DNA of 64,000 nt from Pseudomonadota bacterium (GTDB lineage: Bacteria; Pseudomonadota; Alphaproteobacteria; Acetobacterales; Acetobacteraceae), in assembly GCA_019352115.1 (NCBI GenBank), contig JABBNW010000001.1, positions 1 to 64,000 on the forward strand, read 5' to 3'. Shown piece after piece: positions 44,142 to 52,139 of the stretch. The notes beneath the pieces were generated by a model. That model searched no databases. It saw only the letters and a program-made list of their open reading frames with translations, and was not told the DNA's origin. The position numbers were made by a program, and so were the translations under genes. Each line of letters begins with the position of its first letter. Position 1 is the first letter of the stretch.

Positions 44142-44987
44142 ATGATGTCGCGGCGGCTGATCAGTACTGCAATTCTCGGCCTGAGCCTGGCCGCGTGTAT
44201 GGCACCGGGCGCTTGGGCCACTGCCACCACGAATATCAACGGGGTCGTCGTCCCCGTTGGCCTGGTGCCCGGTGGCAACCAGATCCAGAGTGGCTTCCTC
44301 AATGAAACCACCGTCGCCGGTGTCGGCGACACGCTGTCCGGCACCGGCTACGTGAACGCCATCGCGCTGGGCACCAACTCCAGCGACCAGACCTGGTCGA
44401 ACGGTCAGAATGGTGTGATGCTCGCGTTCGTCTTCTCAGGCTACACGGTGTCCAGCGTCGTGGCGCCGACCGCCAACACCACGGGTTCGGTGGATTTCAC
44501 GGGCGGGACGGTGAACTTCTATACCTTGGCGGCCGGGACGAACCTCCAGACCGGCACGGAAGCGGGTGATATCGCGGCGATCACGAGCGGCACGCTGTGG
44601 TTGTCCACCTCCGCCGCCGTCGAAGGGCCGAACGGCACCACCTTGAGCGCAACGCTGCCAGCGGGGGATTCGGCCTCAAACATCGTCAACGCGGCTTCTG
44701 GCCTGGGCTATCTGGATGCGACCGGGGGCCCCGCCGGCTCGATCTACCACACCGGCACATTCACCAACCCCTACGACGTCGGCGGCGTGTCGGACATGAG
44801 CTTCACGTCGGACTTCTCCAACGCCCCCAGCGGATCGGACTTTCCGATCAGCGGCTCGGCGACCCTGAAGGCGAACACCGTGCCGGAACCCGGCGCGGCT
44901 GCGATCCTCGCCAGCGGCGTCGTGCTGCTCGGCTTCGTGGGCATGCGCCGTCGCCGCCAGGGCGCGGGCGCGATGACCATCGGCTGA
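44142..44987 (+). CDS. PEP-CTERM sorting-domain protein 2
   Basis: This 281-residue exported protein has a signal peptide (LISTAILGLSLAACMAPGAWA), a Gly/Thr/Ser/Asn-rich predicted beta body, and the sorting tail VPEPGAA (from residue 247), hydrophobic ILASGVVLLGFVGM, then RRRRQ. About ten extra residues follow the basic cluster, unusual for this signal. A Cys in LAACMAPG could be read as a lipobox, but the rest favours ordinary signal cleavage after AWA. GGAG in TTGGTGGAGAAC gives the ATG at 44142. It is divergent from the ThiF-nitroreductase gene. Confidence 0.88.
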   Translation: MMSRRLISTAILGLSLAACMAPGAWATATTNINGVVVPVGLVPGGNQIQSGFLNETTVAGVGDTLSGTGYVNAIALGTNSSDQTWSNGQNGVMLAFVFSGYTVSSVVAPTANTTGSVDFTGGTVNFYTLAAGTNLQTGTEAGDIAAITSGTLWLSTSAAVEGPNGTTLSATLPAGDSASNIVNAASGLGYLDATGGPAGSIYHTGTFTNPYDVGGVSDMSFTSDFSNAPSGSDFPISGSATLKANTVPEPGAAAILASGVVLLGFVGMRRRRQGAGAMTIG

Positions 44988-45041
44988 GCTTCCCGATACC
45001 CCGGCGCGCAGGTGCCGGGTGACGACGACCCTCTCAGGCAG

Positions 45042-45069
45042 CCGCGGCCCCCGGAAACGGGTGCCGCGG
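45042..45069. terminator. Terminator-like hairpin after PEP-CTERM gene 2
   Basis: CCGCGGC (45042-45048) pairs with GCCGCGG (45063-45069), extended inward by CCCG/CGGG, followed by TTCGTCTGTT. It lies between convergent genes. Confidence 0.45.
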
Positions 45070-45144
45070 TTCGTCTGTTAAGGGACCCGTGCGTTCAAGG
45101 GCAGGGGCGTTCAGGGACCCGGGCATCAAGAGACTGGGGGCGGG

Positions 45145-45765
45145 TCAGCGCCCGGTGAACGGACGTAGCGCCGTTTCCGTGCCACCCAGGATGGTGCGCA
45201 GAGCGGCCAGCACGCCCGCCACGACTCCCGCCGGCGTATTGGCCCCCAGCGGCGCCGTCGCCGCGACGGTCCGCTGCAGCAGGACCCGGGTCGGATCCCC
45301 CCGCGCGCCCATCAGGACGATCGCCAGCGCCGCCTGCGCCTGCCGCTGCGCGGGATCGCCGAGGAACGTGGTCACTTCCCCCTCCAGCACCAGGTCGGGG
45401 GTCAGGCCACTGTCCGACCCGACCACGGCCGAAAACAGCCCCGACCCGGCGAGCCAGCGGCGCAGATCGTCCGTGATCCCCTCGGCCGGCGGCACCGCCC
45501 ACTGGTTGTAGAAATCGACGTGCAGGCTGCCGTCCGCGCGCAGCCACTGCACTCCGGCCTGATCCAGTCCCGGACCGGGGCGGATTTCCCGCACCATCAG
45601 CACCTTCCCGCCCGTCCGTGGCGGGCGGACCGTCGGGCGGCGCACCACCAGCGGCCAGACGAACCGCTGCACATAGGCCGGCTTCGGCAACAGGCTGCAC
45701 CCGCCGAGCGCCGCGGCGCCACCCAGGACCAGCCGGCGCGGCACCGCCGCTCGTCGCGCGCTCAC
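45145..45765 (-). CDS. ABC-type transport auxiliary lipoprotein (PqiC/MlaE-associated type)
   Basis: This 206-residue lipoprotein has the lipobox ALGGC in RRLVLGGAAALGGCSLLPKP, so the mature form starts at the Cys near residue 23. The body (GKVLMVREIRPGPGLDQAGV, VDFYNQWAVPPAEGITDDLR, then PDLVLEGEVTTFLGD) fits the ABC-transporter auxiliary-component family that works with MlaFED- or PqiAB-like lipid transporters at the outer membrane. No such transporter genes are adjacent. It starts with GTG at 45765, overlapping the stop of the upstream GNAT gene by 4 nt. Confidence 0.82.
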   Translation of the reverse strand: MSARRAAVPRRLVLGGAAALGGCSLLPKPAYVQRFVWPLVVRRPTVRPPRTGGKVLMVREIRPGPGLDQAGVQWLRADGSLHVDFYNQWAVPPAEGITDDLRRWLAGSGLFSAVVGSDSGLTPDLVLEGEVTTFLGDPAQRQAQAALAIVLMGARGDPTRVLLQRTVAATAPLGANTPAGVVAGVLAALRTILGGTETALRPFTGR

Positions 45766-46355
45766 GCGGCCACCGCCGAGGGAAGGTCGCTGACCGATCG
45801 GGGATCGCGGGTGGGCGCGGTCTCGGGGCGGTCGAGCACCGCCTCGACCACGCCCGGCTCGCCGGCGATGTGGCGCAGGTGGAACCCCAGATGCCGCGCC
45901 AGGTCGAGCATCGGCGTGTTCCAGGCCAGGATTTCACCCACGACCCGCGGCACGCCATGTGCCCAGGCCCAGTCCAACAGCCGCTGCATCAGGTGCAGCC
46001 CGAGGCCGTGGCCCTTCACGTCCGTCTGCACCACCACTGCGAACTCGCCCACGGATCGATCATCCTCCCGCACCAGTCGCGCCACGCCCACGGTTTCGCG
46101 GGTGCGTTTGCGCACGGCGATGAACGCCATGTCGCGATCGTAGTCGAGGCGGGTGAAACGGGCCAGCATGGCCGGGCTCAGGTCGCGCACGGCGGCGAAG
46201 AAGCGCAAGCGCACGTCCTCCGGGCTGAGCCGGTGGAAGAACGCGTCATGGGCGGCCGCGTCCTCCGGGCGGATGGGGCGTATCTCCAATGGCTCGCCGC
46301 CTGCGTCCCAGGGGGCATCCCAGTCTTCGGCGAGTTCCGCCGGGTAGGCCGACAT
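45762..46355 (-). CDS. GNAT-family N-acetyltransferase
   Basis: This 197-residue acetyltransferase begins LEIRPIRPEDAAAHDAFFHR then LSPEDVRLRFF. It has the acetyl-CoA loop VQTDVKGHGLGLHLMQRLLD, where the usual Q-x-x-G-x-G/A appears as K-G-H-G-L-G, followed by NTPMLDLARHLGFH. It resembles the GNAT domain of protein lysine acetyltransferases of the Pat type, without the fused acyl-CoA synthetase. The ATG at 46355 is chosen because GAGGAG then has 6 nt spacing. It is coupled to the lipoprotein gene. Confidence 0.86.
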   Translation of the reverse strand: MSAYPAELAEDWDAPWDAGGEPLEIRPIRPEDAAAHDAFFHRLSPEDVRLRFFAAVRDLSPAMLARFTRLDYDRDMAFIAVRKRTRETVGVARLVREDDRSVGEFAVVVQTDVKGHGLGLHLMQRLLDWAWAHGVPRVVGEILAWNTPMLDLARHLGFHLRHIAGEPGVVEAVLDRPETAPTRDPRSVSDLPSAVAA

Positions 46356-46440
46356 CGGCATCTCCTCGATAGGCTTGAGGACGCCGCCCCCTCCCGGCAG
46401 AGTGCCACATATGGTGGCTGCGCCGACAGGAGGTAGATCA

Positions 46441-47406
46441 ATGCCCGTCCATAAGCTCGATCCCGACATGCAGGCCTGGATGCAGGACCAGGCCGCGGCG
46501 GCGGCCGATTATCCGCCGATCCGGCTGGAGGTCCCGCTCGACCCGCACCGAGTGGTGAACGACGCGCTGGCGATGCGCATGGCCGGCGGCGGTCCGGAGA
46601 TGGCGGAAAGCGGCGATCGCTGGGTGTTCGCCCGCGGCCGGCGCATCCAGTGCCGGGTGCACCGCCCGCCGGGCGTCGGGGCGGCGGCGCCCGCGCTGGT
46701 CTATTTCCACGGCGGCGGCTGGGTTTGGGCGTCGATCGACACGCACGACCGGCTGATGCGGGAGTACGCGGCCGGTGCCGGCGTGACGGTGGTGGGGGTG
46801 GACTACGCCCTGTCGCCGGAAGCGAAATTCCCCCAGGCCATCGAGGAATGCGCCGAGGTGGTGCGCTGGCTGGCCGCGCACGGCGGCGACTGGGGGATCG
46901 ACGGCACCCGCTTGCTGCTGGGGGGCGACTCGGCGGGCGGCAACCTCGCGCTCGCCACGGCACTGTTGCTGCGCGACGAAGGCGGGCCTGAGACGCGCGG
47001 CATCCTCGCCAGCTACCCGGTCTGCGACAGCCGGCTCGATACGCCGAGCTACCGCGACTACGGCAGCGGCCTCGGCCTGACCGTCGAGAAGATGGCATTC
47101 TACTGGTCGGTCTATGTGCCGCACGCGGCCGACCGGCTGCACCCGCTTGCTGCGCCGCTGCGCGCCGACCTCGCGGGCCTGCCGCCGGTCCGGCTGCAAA
47201 TCGCGGAATGCGATGTGCTGCGTGGCGAATGCGAGGAACTCGACCGCAAGTTGCGCGCCGCCGGGGTGGACGTGGAAACCGATCTCTACACCGGGATGGT
47301 GCACGGGTTCGTCCGCTGCACGGATTCGGTGGAAAAGGCGCGCGCGGCCATGGCCGCCAGCACCGCCTGGCTGCGCAGGATGGCGGCGGCGCGGCAGACC
47401 GGGTAG
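46441..47406 (+). CDS. Alpha/beta-hydrolase of the hormone-sensitive-lipase type
   Basis: This 321-residue esterase has the oxyanion-hole motif YFHGGGWVWA, the nucleophile elbow GGDSAGGNLALA, the acid-residue region around QIAECDVLRGECEEL and the catalytic His in MVHGFVR. The family hydrolyses short- to medium-chain esters in the cytosol. A strong AGGAGGT lies 7 nt before the ATG at 46441. It is divergent from the GNAT gene. A large triple-hairpin repeat follows its stop. Confidence 0.93.
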   Translation: MPVHKLDPDMQAWMQDQAAAAADYPPIRLEVPLDPHRVVNDALAMRMAGGGPEMAESGDRWVFARGRRIQCRVHRPPGVGAAAPALVYFHGGGWVWASIDTHDRLMREYAAGAGVTVVGVDYALSPEAKFPQAIEECAEVVRWLAAHGGDWGIDGTRLLLGGDSAGGNLALATALLLRDEGGPETRGILASYPVCDSRLDTPSYRDYGSGLGLTVEKMAFYWSVYVPHAADRLHPLAAPLRADLAGLPPVRLQIAECDVLRGECEELDRKLRAAGVDVETDLYTGMVHGFVRCTDSVEKARAAMAASTAWLRRMAAARQTG

Positions 47407-47418
47407 ATCGCGGGGCGA

Positions 47419-47540
47419 AGCCAGCAAGGCCAGGGGGCTAGGCCCCCCTGGACCCCACGCGCACGGAACCCAACGGAAGGGTTCCAAGGGCGAGCCCTTG
47501 GTGGGGGTCCAGGGGGCAGCGCCCCTTGGCCTTGCTGGCT
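47419..47540. repeat. 122-bp triple-hairpin palindromic element between esterase and lptF
   Basis: The outer arms (47419-47457 and 47504-47540) start AGCCAGCAAGGCC and end GGCCTTGCTGGCT and are near-complementary over ~37 bp. Between them sit two perfect hairpins, GGAACCC/GGGTTCC and CCAAGGG/CCCTTGG. The whole can fold as a three-way cruciform. The right half recurs at 4-68. It probably terminates the esterase transcript; it is also the leader region of lptF. Confidence 0.8.
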
Positions 47541-47576
47541 TCCTGTGCAGGATCCCCCGACCCGGGTAGATGGCCG

Positions 47577-48737
47577 ATGCTTGGCGGCAAGTTCGTTTCA
47601 CGGCTGGACCTGTATATCTTCCGCCAGCTGGCAGCGGCCCTGGTCGCCGTCACGCTTGGCCTGACCGCGCTCATCTGGCTGACCCAGTCGCTGCGTTTCG
47701 TGAAGCTGGTGGTTGACCACGGCCTGTCCTTCGGCGTGTTCCTGGAGCTGACGGCGTTGCTGGTGCCGAGCTTCGTCGCCGTGGTGCTGCCGATCACCAC
47801 TTTCGTCGTCATCCAGTTCATCTACCAGCGCCTGGCCGGCGATCGGGAACTGACCGTGATGCGTGCCGCCGGGCGGTCCGATTTCGCCTTGGCGCGGCCG
47901 GCGCTGGTGCTCGCGCTGCTGGCGACCTTGGCCGGCTATGCGCTCAATCTCTGGGTGGTGCCGGCGAGCTTCCGCGGGTTCCAGGACTTCCAGTGGGAGA
48001 TCCGCAACCGCATCGCCGCGTTCCTGTTGCAGGACGGGGTGTTCACCCAGATCTCCCCCGGTCTCACGGTCTATATCCGCTCCCGCTCCCCGAATGGCGT
48101 CCTGCACGGCATCCTGATCAACGACGCGCGCGACAAGGCGGCGGAGACGACGGTGCTGGCGCGCGAGGGGCGGCTGATCGACGGGCCGCACGGGCCGGAG
48201 GTCCTGCTGCTCGACGGTTCGCGCCAGCAGATCGACGCGCGCAGCGGCCGGCTGGACCTGCTGACGTTCCAGCGCAACGTGCTCGATCTATCCGACAACG
48301 GGCAATCGAGCGCGGCGCGGCTGCCGAACATGGCCGAGGTTTCGCTGCACACCTTGCTGCATCCGCCGTCCTTCGTGGCCAAGGCTGATCGCCCGCGCTG
48401 GGTGGCGGAGGCGGCGAAGCGGCTGACGAGCCCGCTGTCCACCCTCGCCTATGCTGCGATCGCGTTGCTGTCGGTGCTGACCGGCACGTTCCGCCGGCAC
48501 GGCAGCCTGCTGCGTCCGCTGGCGGCGGTGGGGGCGGTCGTCGTGCTGGTTGCGGTCGAACTCGGGGTCGGCGACCTGGCGGCGCGCAGCAACGGGCTGC
48601 TCGGACTCGTCTGGGCGGAGGCGATCGTGCCGGCGGTGGTTGCGCTCGGGCTGTTGCTGGGCCCGGAGCTATGGCGGGGGCGGCGGGGTCGGGTGGCGGG
48701 CAAGCACGGGGCGGCAGGTGGCGCGGTGGCGCCGTGA
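47577..48737 (+). CDS. lptF: LPS export ABC transporter permease LptF
   Basis: LptF pairs with LptG in the inner membrane, and LptB powers them to extract lipopolysaccharide towards LptC/A/D. The 386-residue protein starts LDLYIFRQLAAALVAVTLGL (first helix), then the conserved GDRELTVMRAAGRS cytosolic coupling loop, a periplasmic jellyroll domain (about 140-270), and three C-terminal helices with RWVAEAAKRLTSPLSTLAYA. Homology begins at the ATG at 47577. It is the first gene of a four-gene lipopolysaccharide/outer-membrane operon. Confidence 0.95.
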   Translation: MLGGKFVSRLDLYIFRQLAAALVAVTLGLTALIWLTQSLRFVKLVVDHGLSFGVFLELTALLVPSFVAVVLPITTFVVIQFIYQRLAGDRELTVMRAAGRSDFALARPALVLALLATLAGYALNLWVVPASFRGFQDFQWEIRNRIAAFLLQDGVFTQISPGLTVYIRSRSPNGVLHGILINDARDKAAETTVLAREGRLIDGPHGPEVLLLDGSRQQIDARSGRLDLLTFQRNVLDLSDNGQSSAARLPNMAEVSLHTLLHPPSFVAKADRPRWVAEAAKRLTSPLSTLAYAAIALLSVLTGTFRRHGSLLRPLAAVGAVVVLVAVELGVGDLAARSNGLLGLVWAEAIVPAVVALGLLLGPELWRGRRGRVAGKHGAAGGAVAP

Positions 48738-49858
48738 TCGCGCCCGTCACTCTGTCCCTCTACATCGCCCGCCAGTTCAGCCTGGCGGTGGTTGGCGCCT
48801 TGCTCGCCCTCACCGGGTTCGTGGCGCTGTTCGACTTCATCGATCTGCTGCGCCGCGCCTCCGGCCATCCGGGCGTCGGGCTCGTGTTGGTGGGCGGCAT
48901 CGCGCTGCTCCGGCTGCCCTATCTGGCGCTGCAGGTGCTGCCCTTCGCGGTGCAGCTGGGCGGGATGTTCGCTTTCTGGCGGCTCACGAGATCGTCCGAA
49001 CTGATCGTCGCCCGCGCCGCCGGCGTGTCGGCCTGGGAATTCCTGGCCGCGCCGGTGCTGTGCGCGGCGCTGTTCGGCGCGATCGCGACGGCCGGCGTGA
49101 GCCCGCTGTCCTCTGCGACGTTCGCGCGCGCCAACCAGTTGATCAACCGTTACCTGAGCACCGGCGGCGGGCCGCTCGAACTCAACGGCGGCCAGCTCTG
49201 GCTGCGCCAGGCCGACGACAGCGGGGCCGGCCACGGCGCCCGGCCCGGTGTGGCGATCCTGAACGCGCGTGGCGTGGCGGTGCGCGGCGGGATCCTGACC
49301 GGGCAGGACGTCACCGTGTTCCGCCTCGACGGCGACGGCCAACTGGTCAGCCGGATCGAGGCGACGTCGGCCCGGCTTGCCGATGGCGCCTGGACCTTGG
49401 CCTCGGCGCGGGTGATGCTGCCGGATGCGCTGCCGACCCCGCCCCGCACGATCGATCTGCCGACCGACCTCACGGTGCGGCGGGTGCAGGAGAGTTTCGC
49501 CCCACCGGATACGTTGTCGGTCTGGCAGTTGCCGGGGTTCATCGCGCTGCTCGAACGATCGGGTTTTTCTTCCGTGCGCGACCGGCTGCATTTCCAGGCG
49601 CTGCTCGCGCTGCCGCTGCTCACCGCGACCATGGCGCTGGTTGCGGCGGGGTTTTCCATGCGGCCGGCGCGGCGCGGCGGCGTGGCGCGCATGATCGGCG
49701 GCGGCGTGACGGCGGGCTTCGCCCTGTTCATGATTTCCAAGCTGGCGGAGGAATTCGGCCAGTCCGGCGCGCTGCCGGTGGTACTGGCGGCCTGGGCGCC
49801 GGCGGCGGCGGGGTTGCTGCTGGCGGTGACGTTGCTGCTTCACATGGAAGACGGCTGA
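48734..49858 (+). CDS. lptG: LPS export ABC transporter permease LptG
   Basis: The partner permease of LptF, 374 residues. Start LSLYIARQFSLAVVGALLAL gives the first helix. SSELIVARAAGVSAWEFL is the coupling loop. A periplasmic domain (about 130-270) follows, and then RDRLHFQALLALPLLTATMA begins the C-terminal helices. The start is GTG at 48734, overlapping the lptF stop as GTGA. Its stop overlaps the lptD ATG as TGATG, so the three genes are translationally chained. Confidence 0.95.
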   Translation: MIAPVTLSLYIARQFSLAVVGALLALTGFVALFDFIDLLRRASGHPGVGLVLVGGIALLRLPYLALQVLPFAVQLGGMFAFWRLTRSSELIVARAAGVSAWEFLAAPVLCAALFGAIATAGVSPLSSATFARANQLINRYLSTGGGPLELNGGQLWLRQADDSGAGHGARPGVAILNARGVAVRGGILTGQDVTVFRLDGDGQLVSRIEATSARLADGAWTLASARVMLPDALPTPPRTIDLPTDLTVRRVQESFAPPDTLSVWQLPGFIALLERSGFSSVRDRLHFQALLALPLLTATMALVAAGFSMRPARRGGVARMIGGGVTAGFALFMISKLAEEFGQSGALPVVLAAWAPAAAGLLLAVTLLLHMEDG

Positions 49859-52125
49859 TGACCCAGGGGCACGGTGGTGGGCACGGTGGGGGGAAACGGG
49901 CGGCGTGGGTGGTGCTGCGGGTCGCGGCGCTGCTGGCGGCGCTGCTCGGGATCCTGGCGCCCGGCGACGGGGCGCGGGCGCAGATGGGCTCGCTGGTGCC
50001 GGGCGGCGGGGGGATCAGCCGCACGGCGCCGATCGGCTTCACCGCCGATCGGGTCCGCTACGAGCGCAACCGCACGCTCGTGATCGCCACCGGCCATGTC
50101 GAGGCGTGGCAGAACAACAACGTGCTGCGCGCCGACCGGATCACCTTCGACCGCACCACCGGCGTCGCGACGGCGGTCGGCCATGTCGTGCTGATCCAGC
50201 CGAGCGGCACGGTTCTCTATGCGCGCTCGGCCGTGCTGTCGCACCAGATGCGCGACGGCGTGCTGCACATCCTGGAGGCGCGGCTGGCGCAGAACGCCCG
50301 GATGGCCGCCAACGGCGGCAAGCGCACGGACGGCGTGCTCGAACAGCTCTCGAAGGTCGTCTATTCCACCTGCAACCTGTGCAAGAAGAATCCCTATCTG
50401 GCGCCGCTCTGGCAGTTGCACGCGGCCACCGCGACCGAGGATTCGCAGCACAAGCGGATCGAGTTCACCGATGCCGAGATGCAGATATTCGGCGTCCCGG
50501 TGGCCTGGTTCCCGTATTTCTGGACCGCCGATCCGTCGGTGAAGCGTGCGAGCGGCCTGCTGATCCCGTCCTTCGGGGTCAACTCCCACATCGGCGCCTT
50601 CTTCGCGCAACCCTACTACTGGGTGATCGACGGCCAGTCCGACGCGACCATCACGCCGATGATGACGAGCCGGGCGGGACCCGATCTGGATGTCGACTAC
50701 CGCCGGCGGTTCAACAACGGCTACCTCGATCTGAACGGGTCGATGGGCTACCTCAATCAGTCCCCGCAAGGGACGATCTATGCGAACGGGCAGTTCAGCC
50801 TGAACGACACCTGGCGCTGGGGTTTCAACGTCGACCGCGCGACCTCGGCCAACTACCTCGACTATTTCCATCTGGGCAACACGACCGGCATCAACTCCAC
50901 CCTGCTGTCGAGCCAGATCTACGCCGAGGGCTTCGGCGAGGGCGCGTATGCGCGGATCGACGCGCAGTCCTTCCAGGGGCTCGATCCGACCACGATCGTG
51001 AACAGCCAGTTGCCGGTGGTGCTGCCGCATGCGCGCTACCGGTATTTCGGCGCGCCGGACGCGCTGGGCGGGCGGCTTTCGGTCGCCGCCGGCTTCTTCA
51101 ACGTGCTGCGTACCGACGGGACCAACACGCGGCGCGGCCGGCTGACCCTCGACTGGGACCGGCCGTTCACCGGCAGGCTCGGCGATCTGTGGACGTTGAA
51201 GCTGCACATGGACGCACTGGCCTACGATGCCAGCCATTTCAACGAGCAGCCGAATTTCGGCCCCACCGACACGGTCGAGGCGACGCGCGCGCTGCCGCAG
51301 ATGGCGCTTGACGTGCGCTGGCCGTTCATGCGCGACGCCGGCGCCTGGGGCACCCAGATGATCGAGCCGATGGCGGAAGTCGTGGTGGCGCCGGCGGTCG
51401 GCGCGAGCCAGAACGTGCGCTACCCGAACGAAGACAGCTTCGATTTCGCGTTCACCGATGCCAATCTGTTCGGCTTCAACCGGTTCCCCGGCGTCGATCG
51501 GCTGGACGGCGGCCCGCGGCTGAACCTCGGCCTGAAGGGCGCGTGGTATGTCGGCGGCACCGTGCTGGACGGGATGGTCGGCCAGTCCTACCGCACCGCG
51601 CCCGATCCGGTGTTCCCCGAGAACTCGGGCCTGCACGACACCGTATCCGACATCGTCGGGCGGCTGAGCTTCACGCCGACCCCGTGGCTTGACCTGACCT
51701 ATCGCACCCGGCTCGATCATCGCGACCTGGCGACGAAATACGCGGATGCCACCGCCGCGGTCGGGAACCAGACGTTCCAGGTGACCGGCGGGTATCTGTA
51801 TACCACGTTCGATCCCTATTATTTCTACGATCAGGCACGGCCCCTGCCGACCGGCTCGCCCTACTATTTCCCGCGCAACGAGGCGATCGTGGGGTTCCAG
51901 TCCAACTGGGGACAGTACCACCTGGACGGATTCGTCCAGCGCGACCTCGCGCGCAACCAGATGGTGGCGGCCGGGGCCGACGTGGTCTGGCAGAACGAAT
52001 GCACGATTTTGGATTTGCGCTTCTATCGCCGCTATACGGAGCTGGCGGGCGACGGCGGGTCCACGACCGTGCTGTTCCAGATCACCTTCAAGACCATCGG
52101 CCAATTCGGCTTCAACGCCCTGTGA
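49858..52125 (+). CDS. lptD: LPS-assembly outer-membrane protein LptD
   Basis: LptD is the outer-membrane barrel that, with LptE, inserts lipopolysaccharide into the outer leaflet. The 755-residue precursor has a signal sequence (VLRVAALLAALLGILAPGDGARA), an N-terminal periplasmic OstA/jellyroll domain (FTADRVRYERNRTLVIATGH) and a long C-terminal barrel ending FKTIGQFGFNAL with a terminal-type beta-signature. Cysteines occur at 172, 175 and 715, in positions comparable to the pairs that form the long-range disulfides in E. coli, but one N-terminal partner is missing. LptE is not in the window. Confidence 0.95.
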   Translation: MTQGHGGGHGGGKRAAWVVLRVAALLAALLGILAPGDGARAQMGSLVPGGGGISRTAPIGFTADRVRYERNRTLVIATGHVEAWQNNNVLRADRITFDRTTGVATAVGHVVLIQPSGTVLYARSAVLSHQMRDGVLHILEARLAQNARMAANGGKRTDGVLEQLSKVVYSTCNLCKKNPYLAPLWQLHAATATEDSQHKRIEFTDAEMQIFGVPVAWFPYFWTADPSVKRASGLLIPSFGVNSHIGAFFAQPYYWVIDGQSDATITPMMTSRAGPDLDVDYRRRFNNGYLDLNGSMGYLNQSPQGTIYANGQFSLNDTWRWGFNVDRATSANYLDYFHLGNTTGINSTLLSSQIYAEGFGEGAYARIDAQSFQGLDPTTIVNSQLPVVLPHARYRYFGAPDALGGRLSVAAGFFNVLRTDGTNTRRGRLTLDWDRPFTGRLGDLWTLKLHMDALAYDASHFNEQPNFGPTDTVEATRALPQMALDVRWPFMRDAGAWGTQMIEPMAEVVVAPAVGASQNVRYPNEDSFDFAFTDANLFGFNRFPGVDRLDGGPRLNLGLKGAWYVGGTVLDGMVGQSYRTAPDPVFPENSGLHDTVSDIVGRLSFTPTPWLDLTYRTRLDHRDLATKYADATAAVGNQTFQVTGGYLYTTFDPYYFYDQARPLPTGSPYYFPRNEAIVGFQSNWGQYHLDGFVQRDLARNQMVAAGADVVWQNECTILDLRFYRRYTELAGDGGSTTVLFQITFKTIGQFGFNAL

Positions 52126-52139
52126 GACCACGAGCCATC

